A DNA stretch of 8,709 nt from Helicobacteraceae bacterium (GCA_011390075.1 JAABTA010000021.1:1-8709), one strand, 5' to 3'. Positions 1 to 5,561 are shown, counted from the first letter of the stretch. Notes: a model not told the origin generated them from the letters alone. Numbers and translations are program-made.

Positions 1-23
1 ATTACCGCTGTAACTTTAGCCAC
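1..23 (-). CDS. Start of a probable Ppx/GppA phosphatase (partial, runs off the left edge)
   Basis: Just after the ferredoxin stop codon (27-29) a GTG at 23-21 opens a frame that reads MAKVTAV before the window ends. A purine-rich AGAAGAG sits about seven bases upstream, inside the last ferredoxin codons, and would serve as its ribosome binding site. Exopolyphosphatase/guanosine pentaphosphatase proteins of Campylobacterota commonly begin MAK-x-T-x-VIDIGSNS. In H. pylori, as I recall, HP0278 (Ppx/GppA) lies beside the ferredoxin gene HP0277. Only seven codons are visible, so the product name rests on this short N-terminus and on remembered gene order. The gene would be co-transcribed with the ferredoxin. 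Confidence 0.4.
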
Positions 24-26
24 ACG

Positions 27-278
27 CTACTCTTCTGGATGCAAGTTTTTAAACTTAGCCTCTAACTCCACAGCATTTTCTATATTGTCTGGATCCACTC
101 CAATAGCCTCTACTGGACACACGCCAATACAAGCAGGCTCATCAAAAGATCCAACGCACTCTGTGCATCTGTCTGGGTCAATAATATAGACCGGATCGCC
201 CTCTTCTATAGCGTCATTAGGACACTCATCCAAGCATGCATCGCAAGCTATACACTCTTCGTTTATTAGTAAAGACAT
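27..278 (-). CDS. YfhL/Alvin-type 2[4Fe-4S] ferredoxin
   Basis: Small acidic cytoplasmic electron carrier of 83 residues. The first cluster motif is C-x2-C-x2-C-x3-CP (starting CIACDACLDECP). The second is C-x2-C-x8-C-x3-CP, with an eight-residue insert between its second and third cysteines (CTECVGSFDEPACIGVCP). That insert and a C-terminal helical tail mark the Allochromatium vinosum/YfhL class rather than clostridial ferredoxins. In-frame starts exist at 287 (GTG), 281 and 278 (both ATG). I chose the ATG at 278 because AAGGTG at 290-285 then lies six bases upstream and the protein begins MSLLINEE, like the MALLI start of E. coli YfhL. It follows the histidine kinase gene by 75 bases and precedes a probable ppx/gppA start. 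The redox partner cannot be told from the sequence. H. pylori HP0277 and C. jejuni FdxB are the likely counterparts. Confidence 0.93.
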   Translation of the reverse strand: MSLLINEECIACDACLDECPNDAIEEGDPVYIIDPDRCTECVGSFDEPACIGVCPVEAIGVDPDNIENAVELEAKFKNLHPEE

Positions 279-327
279 CATTTTCACCTTGAGATTAAAA
301 TACGAAATGGTTTTTAACTCTTTTTTA

Positions 328-344
328 CTTAAAGCAACCTTTAG
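328..344 (-). promoter_or_regulatory. Possible regulator site upstream of the ferredoxin gene
   Basis: In the 75-base gap between the kinase stop and the ferredoxin start, the minus strand reads CTAAAG-gttgc-TTTAAG. This is a degenerate direct repeat with the five-base spacer reported for HsrA-type boxes. The same bases also form an inverted repeat TAAAG-gttg-CTTTA. A weak -10-like TATTTT (302-297) lies downstream. The match is partial (4/6 in the first half-site) and the DNA is AT-rich, so this is only a candidate. Confidence 0.22.
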
Positions 345-353
345 AGCGACTCT

Positions 354-1628
354 TTAGCAATGAAGTTTCAAATAAGCAATACTACCTTGTGCCTCTTCTC
401 TATTTTTTAGCCCCACTTCGGCGTTCATAGCATTAGCAGCATTTTTTGCCAAAAAGAGTCCAAGCCCCACCCCCTGTTTGTCTCCTTGGCGAATAAATGG
501 TGCAAAGGGATCAATTGACTCAGAGATTCCGCACCCCTCATCTATCACCTCTATCGTATAGACCTTATCTCTAAAATCAGTTCTTAAAGTGATTGTTTTT
601 CCCTCTGGGGTGAATTTCACTGCATTTTGAATAAAGTTTTGCAAAATGTGCCCAATAAGTATCTCCCCTGCCAAACACTCCACCTCATAGGGAGTAATCT
701 CAATAGAAAACTTTCTTTTTTGATTTTCGATTAGGAGCTTATAATCTTTCGCTTTTTCTTCTAAGATCTTTGTTATATCGACTCTTTTATTGGGAGCTAG
801 CTGCTCAAACTCTGCTCTTCCAATATCTAAAATTGACGAAGTCATTTTATTCATCTCATCAATCACCTTATTATTGGCTTGTAAGATCTCAATATATTTT
901 TCTGGCTCTCTTTTTTTCATAAGCCCTACAGAGTTTTTTGTTTTAATAACAGCCAGTGGGGTTTTAAGCTCGTGGGCAAGCCCAATAAAAAGCTCTTTTT
1001 GATATTTGATATGCCCATCTATTTTTGAGATGAGCGAGTTGAGTGTCTGGGCGAGAGGTCTAAACTCATCGGGAAACTCTCTTCTATTGAGTTTTTTAAG
1101 GCTCTCCTCATCCATGAGTGAAAGCTGGTGGGTCAACTTGCTAATTGGCTTTGCTAAGATCTTTGAGAGCACATAGGAGAATGCGCCAATAAATACTATG
1201 GCCAGCATATTTAAAAAGATAATTATCTTTCCAATAGACTCTAAAAGTTTTTGCATATCTGTAATATCTTTTTCCACAATTACAAAATAGTTTTTTTCTT
1301 GATTAATGGGGTAGGTAATAGAGTAAAAACTCCTATTATCTAGCTCTTTTAGAGAGTATTGCTTTGTCTTCATCTTTTTATTAATAAAGGTAGTTATTGT
1401 GTAGTTTTCTTTATAAGAGATCTCAAAATTTCTTAAAATTGTGTTGTTGTAGAGATCTTCTTTGGCCACAACAATCTCAGCAGTGTGTTCGAGATCTGTT
1501 TTAATATCGTCATAGATCTTATTCTCTATCAAGGTAAATACAAAGTAAGAAAAAAGAAAAACTAGCACCCCAAAAGCGGGGACTAGTTTGTAGATAAACT
1601 CTTGTCTTATGCTACTTGCGGGTAACAA
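354..1628 (-). CDS. Membrane sensor histidine kinase paired with the HsrA/CosR-type regulator
   Basis: A 424-residue class I kinase of the inner membrane. It has a first membrane span at about 14-34, a periplasmic sensor region at about 36-131 without cysteines, a second span at about 133-154 and a HAMP-like linker to about 205. The dimerisation/phosphotransfer H-box is LAHELKTPLAV with His219. The ATPase domain shows an N-box with Asn331 and Asn335, a G1 box DEGCGI (363-368), an F-box around FAPFIRQ (375-381) and a G2 box GVGLGL (386-391), so all catalytic boxes look intact. The start is TTG at 1628, 22 bases inside the end of the regulator gene. AGGAGAAGAGG at 1648-1638 sits nine bases upstream. 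No ATG occurs before residue 86. The overlap predicts coupled translation and a cognate pair. The signal sensed is unknown; the periplasmic region matches no sensor family I can name. Confidence 0.93.
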   Translation of the reverse strand: MLPASSIRQEFIYKLVPAFGVLVFLFSYFVFTLIENKIYDDIKTDLEHTAEIVVAKEDLYNNTILRNFEISYKENYTITTFINKKMKTKQYSLKELDNRSFYSITYPINQEKNYFVIVEKDITDMQKLLESIGKIIIFLNMLAIVFIGAFSYVLSKILAKPISKLTHQLSLMDEESLKKLNRREFPDEFRPLAQTLNSLISKIDGHIKYQKELFIGLAHELKTPLAVIKTKNSVGLMKKREPEKYIEILQANNKVIDEMNKMTSSILDIGRAEFEQLAPNKRVDITKILEEKAKDYKLLIENQKRKFSIEITPYEVECLAGEILIGHILQNFIQNAVKFTPEGKTITLRTDFRDKVYTIEVIDEGCGISESIDPFAPFIRQGDKQGVGLGLFLAKNAANAMNAEVGLKNREEAQGSIAYLKLHC

Positions 1629-2278
1629 AACCTATAACCTCTTCTCCTAACAGTTTCAATAGTATCAATCTTGAGAGGTTTATCCATTTTTTGTCTAATT
1701 TGATTGATGGCAACCTCTATCACATTTGGAGTAACAAGCTCAGGCTCCTCCCAAATGGCATCTAAGAGTTGCTCTTTAGAGACAATTTGATCTCGGTGTC
1801 TTGCCAAGTGCGTCAGCACTTCAAAGGGTTTCCCTTTAAGCTCTATCTCTTCGTCTTTAAAGTAGATCTTCTCCTCATCTGGATTGATAATTAAGTCTAC
1901 TATCTCAATAATATTGGTTCCACCAAAGCGTAGTCTCGCCTCAATTCTGGCAACCAACACATCAAACTCAAAAGGCTTTCTAATATAGTCATCAGCGCCA
2001 CTTTTAAGAGCTGCTATCTCACTCTCTATATCATCTCTAGCACTCACAACAACCACTGCTGTTCTTTGAGACTTCTCTTTCACTTGGTCAATAATGTCTA
2101 AACCACTGCCATCTGGAAGCATCCAGTCTGTCAGGACAAGATCATAGTTTCGAATGCCAATAAAGTACTCAGCATCTTTCAGGTTTTCCGCTTCATCTGT
2201 CTGGTATCCAAGCTCTCTTAAACCTTCTGAAAGGGTAGTGTTTAATGTTTTTTCATCTTCTACAATTAAAATTCTCAT
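1607..2278 (-). CDS. OmpR-family response regulator, HsrA/CosR orthologue with an intact receiver
   Basis: A cytoplasmic DNA-binding regulator of 223 residues. The receiver (about 1-118) carries the acidic pocket Glu7/Asp8, phosphoacceptor Asp51 in LTDWMLPDG, Ser79 in place of the switch Thr/Ser, and Lys101 in the KPF motif. The winged-helix domain (about 125-220) includes GKPFEVLTHLARHRDQ, NVIEVAINQIRQKMDKPL and the terminal RRRGYRFCYP. As I recall them, H. pylori HsrA (HP1043) and C. jejuni CosR (Cj0355c) are nearly identical over this half. Those proteins are essential regulators of homeostatic, energy and oxidative-stress genes. They are described as orphans whose receivers lack the phosphoacceptor Asp. 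This copy keeps it and is followed by an overlapping kinase. A promoter and a candidate autoregulatory repeat lie upstream (2311-2341). Orthology is strong; the regulon here is inferred only. Confidence 0.93.
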   Translation of the reverse strand: MRILIVEDEKTLNTTLSEGLRELGYQTDEAENLKDAEYFIGIRNYDLVLTDWMLPDGSGLDIIDQVKEKSQRTAVVVVSARDDIESEIAALKSGADDYIRKPFEFDVLVARIEARLRFGGTNIIEIVDLIINPDEEKIYFKDEEIELKGKPFEVLTHLARHRDQIVSKEQLLDAIWEEPELVTPNVIEVAINQIRQKMDKPLKIDTIETVRRRGYRFCYPQVA

Positions 2279-2310
2279 ATGTTCAGTCTTTTCTTAAGCT
2301 ATTTTTCAGA

Positions 2311-2316
2311 ATTGTA
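2311..2316 (-). promoter_or_regulatory. Probable -10 element of the regulator-kinase promoter
   Basis: The minus strand reads TACAAT in the 66-base gap between folB and the regulator gene, 32 bases before the ATG at 2278. A start of transcription near 2304 would leave a leader of about 25 bases. The upstream region is rich in A/T runs without a good TTGACA, as is usual for the main sigma factor promoters of Campylobacterota. Only a weak TTTAAA occupies the -35 position, inside the direct repeat at 2322-2341. Confidence 0.55.
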
Positions 2317-2321
2317 CCATT

Positions 2322-2341
2322 TTTTTAAGGATTTTTAAAGG
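2322..2341 (+). promoter_or_regulatory. Candidate HsrA/CosR-type operator upstream of the regulator gene
   Basis: The plus strand holds a near-perfect direct repeat, TTTTTAAGG followed after one base by TTTTTAAAGG. Read as half-sites it is TTTAAG-gattt-TTAAAG (2324-2340), which differs by one base from the TTTAAG-N5-TTTAAG consensus that I recall being reported for H. pylori HsrA. The two half-sites are 11 bases apart, about one helical turn, as expected for an OmpR-family dimer. It covers roughly -20 to -36 of the promoter, whose gene runs on the opposite strand. A role in autoregulation is inference. Confidence 0.45.
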
Positions 2342-2344
2342 TTA

Positions 2345-2671
2345 TCAAAAAGAAATTTTGTCCCTAACCCCTACACTTGCCTCTTCTAAAATATCAGGCT
2401 TCATAATCTGTGCAGAGATCTTCAAAATAGAGGGATAGCTCTTTTTTAGAACCGCAAAAAGAGCCTCCAAAGCATCCTCTAAGAGCTCAAACTTTTCTTC
2501 TCTCAAGAGATCTTTTACAATATCACAAACTTCAGCATAATTGATAAATACACCTTTTTGATAACTATAAGCGATCTCTACATCGACTATCACTCTTTGA
2601 GGGGTAATTCTTTCGTATGCTAGTAGCCCAATAATCGTGTCAAACTCCAACGCTTCAATGAAGATCTTCAA
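2345..2671 (-). CDS. folB: Dihydroneopterin aldolase
   Basis: A cytoplasmic folate-pathway enzyme of 108 residues, close to the usual length of about 120. It cleaves 7,8-dihydroneopterin to 6-hydroxymethyl-7,8-dihydropterin and glycolaldehyde. The family pattern is visible: an N-terminal IGLLAYERITPQ segment with the conserved Glu20, a substrate-binding Glu near residue 65 in FELLED, and the C-terminal KP with Lys91, equivalent to the catalytic lysine of S. aureus FolB. The start is TTG at 2671, overlapping the plsY stop TGA by sharing bases (TTGA). No ATG offers a better N-terminus, since the protein begins MKIFIEALEF as the family does. It is probably translated by ribosomes finishing plsY. 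The regulator gene follows after 66 bases. Confidence 0.9.
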   Translation of the reverse strand: MKIFIEALEFDTIIGLLAYERITPQRVIVDVEIAYSYQKGVFINYAEVCDIVKDLLREEKFELLEDALEALFAVLKKSYPSILKISAQIMKPDILEEASVGVRDKISF

Positions 2672-3297
2672 ACTACGGCTTTCTCTTTTCCTTGAACAAC
2701 TCTCATAAGATTGGGAATATGTTTATAAAAAATAAAAAATCCTAAAAGAAGCAGTGGTGCGTGGCTGGAGACTCCAGGGAGTTCTGGGTGGATAACAAAG
2801 CTAGCTAAAATAGCACCTAGCAAGCCTGCTAATGAAGAGATAGAGGAGATCTTAAATTTTTTTCCTACCACATACCAAAGAGCCAAACCAATCATCGCCT
2901 CTATTGGAAGCATCACAAAAACAACCCCAAAGCCTGTTGCCACGCCTTTGCCTCCTTCAAAGAGTAAATAGGGAGAAAAGCAGTGTCCAACAACAGCTAA
3001 TACACCTATTGTCCATAAAACACTCTCATCAAATCCACCAATCATAGCAATAAGAATTATCGAGGCGCCTTTGAGGGCGTCTAAAATTAAAGTGATGATG
3101 CTGAGCTTTTTGCCTAGCTTTGGATCTTTCTCTTTAACAACGCGCAAGACATTAGTAGCGCCAATAGAGCCACTACCCTCTGATTTAATATTTACACCTG
3201 CTACAACTTTTGCTAGTATCAGCCCAAAAGGAATACCGCCAACTAAATAAGCAGCCAAATAAAGTAACACATTTGCATTGGAAAAAAAATCTCCCAT
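2668..3297 (-). CDS. plsY: Glycerol-3-phosphate acyltransferase (acyl-phosphate dependent)
   Basis: A 209-residue inner-membrane protein that acylates sn-glycerol 3-phosphate from acyl phosphate to make lysophosphatidate, the first step of phospholipid synthesis. About five to seven hydrophobic spans are visible. The three PlsY motifs are present: GSGSIGATN at 41-49, FEGGKGVATGFGV at 113-125 and KHIPNLMRV at 192-200. Motif 1 has Ser44 where most family members have Asn. The frame is open upstream to 3366, but I chose the ATG at 3297. GGAGG lies four bases before it, the protein then starts MGDFFSNANVLLYL as the family does, and the longer form would run through the promoter region shared with nadA. 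The stop overlaps the folB start. Confidence 0.92.
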   Translation of the reverse strand: MGDFFSNANVLLYLAAYLVGGIPFGLILAKVVAGVNIKSEGSGSIGATNVLRVVKEKDPKLGKKLSIITLILDALKGASIILIAMIGGFDESVLWTIGVLAVVGHCFSPYLLFEGGKGVATGFGVVFVMLPIEAMIGLALWYVVGKKFKISSISSLAGLLGAILASFVIHPELPGVSSHAPLLLLGFFIFYKHIPNLMRVVQGKEKAVV

Positions 3298-3335
3298 ATA
3301 GCCTCCAATTATTGATCCAGAATACGCTTTTCTAA

Positions 3336-3341
3336 AATATA
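3336..3341 (-). promoter_or_regulatory. Possible -10 element of the plsY-folB promoter
   Basis: The minus strand reads TATATT 39 bases before the plsY ATG, placing transcription start near 3329. It abuts the nadA -10 element on the other strand with only five bases between them, inside the dyad TATAC-ttg-GTATA (3338-3350). No convincing -35 is seen. A second candidate, TATTCT at 3324-3319, is closer to the gene. Confidence 0.35.
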
Positions 3342-3346
3342 CTTGG

Positions 3347-3352
3347 TATAAT
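3347..3352 (+). promoter_or_regulatory. -10 element of the nadA promoter
   Basis: A perfect TATAAT lies 32 bases before the nadA ATG, predicting a start near 3359 and a leader of about 26 bases. The upstream DNA is T/A-rich (TTTTCTAAAATATA) without a good -35, typical for Campylobacterota housekeeping promoters. The ribosome binding site TTGGAG ends five bases before the ATG at 3385. Confidence 0.65.
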
Positions 3353-3384
3353 AACCGACTTCCCATAAAATTTTTGGAGTGTGA

Positions 3385-4380
3385 ATGAATAACGAAGCAG
3401 TCATTAAAGAGATTAAAAAATTAAAAAAAGAGCTTCCTGTCACTATAGTTGCTCACTTTTATCAAAGAGATAGTGTCTATAATCTAGCAGATATCACAGG
3501 AGATAGCTTAGAATTAGCACAAAAAGCCTCAAAAGATCCAAATCCCTACCTCATTTTTTGCGGTGTTGGTTTTATGGGACAGAGTGTCAAGATACTTGAT
3601 CCTCAAAAAAGAGTTTTTATGCCAAGGCTTGCTTGCTGTTCTATGGCGAGAATGATGGAGGTCGAGGGGTTTCATCAATCGGTTCAAAAGCTTAAAGAAG
3701 CCGCTATTAACACAGAAGATTTTTTGCCAATAACCTACATTAACTCCACAGCCGAAGTCAAAGCAGAGGTTGCCAAACTTGGTGGTTTGGTCTGTACAAG
3801 TTCCAATGCAAAAGAGATTATCAAAGAGGCCCTAAAGCAAGAAAAAAAGATTCTCTTTGTTCCCGATAGATGTTTAGGACAAAATATTGCCAATGAAATG
3901 GGGCTCAGATCTGCTGTGATCACAGAAGATATTTTGAGTATACAACAAGCAGATATTATCTGTTTTGATGGATTTTGCTCTGTCCATCAGCTGTTTACCC
4001 CAGAAGATGTAGACTTTTACAAAGAGAAATTTTCAGATATTTTAGTAGCCGTTCACCCTGAGTGTGATCCAAAAGTTGTGGCAAAGGCAGATTTTGTTGG
4101 TTCTACTTCTCAGATTATCAAGTGGGTCAAAGCCCAGCCTATAGAGCAAAAAATTGCTGTTGGCACCGAGTTTAATCTTGTCAACCGACTAAGAGAGAAA
4201 AACACCTTTGTGCTCTCCTCCACAAAGCCTGAGTGTCCAACTATGAACGAGACCGAGCCACAACACATTCTGGATGTGCTTGTATCCATCAAAAACAAAA
4301 CCTATCTCAATGAGATGTTTGTCGATGAAGAGACTAGCAAATGGGCAAAAGTTGCCCTTGTAAGGATGCTAGAACGCTAG
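3385..4380 (+). CDS. nadA: Quinolinate synthase A
   Basis: A cytoplasmic [4Fe-4S] enzyme of 331 residues that condenses iminoaspartate with dihydroxyacetone phosphate to quinolinate in de novo NAD synthesis. The N-terminal half has VAHFYQRDSVYNLADITGDS (22-41), typical of NadA. Three cysteines match the cluster ligands: Cys84 or Cys85 in RLACCSMARM, Cys198 in FDGFCSVHQ and Cys284 in KPECPTMNE. HPECDPKV (224-231), GSTSQII (239-245) and GTEFNLVNRL (260-269) are further family blocks. It is the only plus-strand gene in the window, with its own promoter and a good ribosome binding site. Neither nadB nor nadC is next to it. Its TAG stop shares CTAG with the stop of the convergent antiporter gene. 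Confidence 0.96.
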   Translation: MNNEAVIKEIKKLKKELPVTIVAHFYQRDSVYNLADITGDSLELAQKASKDPNPYLIFCGVGFMGQSVKILDPQKRVFMPRLACCSMARMMEVEGFHQSVQKLKEAAINTEDFLPITYINSTAEVKAEVAKLGGLVCTSSNAKEIIKEALKQEKKILFVPDRCLGQNIANEMGLRSAVITEDILSIQQADIICFDGFCSVHQLFTPEDVDFYKEKFSDILVAVHPECDPKVVAKADFVGSTSQIIKWVKAQPIEQKIAVGTEFNLVNRLREKNTFVLSSTKPECPTMNETEPQHILDVLVSIKNKTYLNEMFVDEETSKWAKVALVRMLER

Positions 4381-4394
4381 CTCCTTTTGTTCTT
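4362..4394 (+). terminator. Possible intrinsic terminator of nadA, overlapping both convergent stop codons
   Basis: The plus strand can fold as AAGG-(at)-GCTAG-loop AACG-CTAGC-(t)-CCTT, a five-base inner stem and a four-base outer stem with a small internal loop. It is followed by the T-rich TTTTGTTCTT. The right arm holds the nadA TAG and, on the other strand, the antiporter TAG. The T-tract is interrupted and the stem modest, so termination efficiency is uncertain. There is no T-tract for the minus strand. Confidence 0.42.
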
Positions 4395-5561
4395 AGAGCC
4401 CCCTGTAAAGAGATTTCCTTGGAATTTTAGAGTGTTTAAAAATTTTATAATTAACGAGTGGATTATCACCCCTAAAACACTAGCAATGACGAGCGCTGTA
4501 TAGTGGAGCTCATCTATACTCCTAGCATCATACGCCACAGACGCTGCAGCAATGACAAGAGTCAGTGGCATTGATTGAGACAAGGCAAACATTGTTGTCT
4601 CTTTGAACCCGAGATCTTTGGTAAACACCAAGGCACTTATAAACCTAATGGCAAATGTCAAAAAGATAAAAAGCAACACCACTCCCCAAAGTCCATCAAG
4701 AGAGAGGGTGTCTAGCTTGATTGTTGAGCCAATATGAATAAAGAAAAGTGGCACTAAAAAGCCAAATCCAAAAGAGGAGAGCTTCTCAGGAAGCTCTTTT
4801 TTATGCTCAAAAAAGGAGCTAATAAGCATACCTGCCACAAATGCCCCCAAAGCAAGCTCAAGATCTAGAAACATCAAAATAGCCACCATCACAAAAAAGA
4901 AGGCAAAAGAGAGTCTTAAATCTTGTCCCTTATTGTCAGAGTAAGGCATAAGCCACATTTTAAGCTCAGGAAACCACCAAAAAACAATTCTAAAAATATA
5001 GAAAAGTCCAGCAGTTGCCAAAAGAATAGAGAGCAAAGATATCATAATCCAAAAAAACTGGGTGGAAAACCCATGCTTCATAATACCCGCTGCAAAAGTA
5101 AGCGCCACAATGCTAATAAGCTCCCCCATCACACCAAGCTTTAGCGACAGATCAAGCCACGGGCTCTCTTTGCTATAGTCTTTTGTCAGGGTGATAACAA
5201 TACCGATAGAGATAAGAGGCAGAGCCACTAAAAAGAAAAGCGAGAGCCCAAACATCATCACAAATACAAAAGAGAGCAGATAGATACTAATATGGTAAAT
5301 ATAGCCCTTATAGACAATTGCTTTAGGGATCTTTTGCAAATTTTTAATATTCACCTCAAGCCCCGCTAAAAACATCAAATACAAAAATCCAACTTCTGCC
5401 AAAACAGAAAAAAGCTCATTGTCGTGGAGCAATCCAAAAAATCCCACACTAGCACCCGCTAAGATCTCTACAACCGTAAGAGGCAGTTTGAGTAGTTTTG
5501 CTAAAAAGGGGGTTATAACGAGCAAAGAGGAGAGGGTGAGAATGATAATTATATTATCCAA
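4377..5561 (-). CDS. CPA2-type cation/proton antiporter (KefB/NapA-like membrane domain)
   Basis: A 394-residue inner-membrane protein with roughly 12 hydrophobic spans and short charged loops, the length of the sodium/hydrogen exchanger domain alone. LAEVGFLYLMFLAGLEVNIK (54-73) is the typical CPA2 second-third span pattern. The core region has MGELISI (145-151), with Glu147 where many relatives carry Asp. LELALGAFVAGMLIS (234-248), PLFFIHIGSTI (271-281) and FALSQSMPLTLVIAAASVA (325-343) also fit the family. No nucleotide-binding TrkA-N or other cytoplasmic regulatory domain follows, unlike KefB/KefC. Exchange of Na+ or K+ for H+ is likely; the ion cannot be read from the sequence. The start is TTG at 5561, overlapping the bioB stop by eight bases (TTGGATAA), with only a weak ribosome binding site, so translation is probably coupled to bioB. 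Confidence 0.87.
   Translation of the reverse strand: MDNIIIILTLSSLLVITPFLAKLLKLPLTVVEILAGASVGFFGLLHDNELFSVLAEVGFLYLMFLAGLEVNIKNLQKIPKAIVYKGYIYHISIYLLSFVFVMMFGLSLFFLVALPLISIGIVITLTKDYSKESPWLDLSLKLGVMGELISIVALTFAAGIMKHGFSTQFFWIMISLLSILLATAGLFYIFRIVFWWFPELKMWLMPYSDNKGQDLRLSFAFFFVMVAILMFLDLELALGAFVAGMLISSFFEHKKELPEKLSSFGFGFLVPLFFIHIGSTIKLDTLSLDGLWGVVLLFIFLTFAIRFISALVFTKDLGFKETTMFALSQSMPLTLVIAAASVAYDARSIDELHYTALVIASVLGVIIHSLIIKFLNTLKFQGNLFTGGSKNKRS

Noticed and set aside
279..287. Ferredoxin starts at GTG 287 or ATG 281
   Set aside because: The GTG is itself part of the AAGGTG ribosome binding site; the ATG at 278 has better spacing and gives the family's usual start.
328..356. Terminator after the kinase gene
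   Set aside because: Two tiny inverted repeats (AGAG-tcg-CTCT and TAAAG-gttg-CTTTA) exist, but no T-tract follows on the minus strand.
790..1002. Plus-strand open frame opposite the histidine kinase
   Set aside because: Lies wholly antisense to conserved kinase codons, with no ribosome binding site or recognisable motif.
3298..3366. N-terminal extension of PlsY starting at 3366
   Set aside because: It would run through both -10 elements of the divergent promoter, has no family-like sequence, and the ATG at 3297 has a GGAGG and a standard PlsY N-terminus.
3735..4298. Minus-strand open frames opposite nadA
   Set aside because: They are antisense to clearly conserved NadA blocks and have no features of their own.
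4923..5144. Basic plus-strand open frame opposite the antiporter
   Set aside because: The Lys/Arg/Asn/Pro-rich composition is what hydrophobic membrane codons give when read on the other strand.
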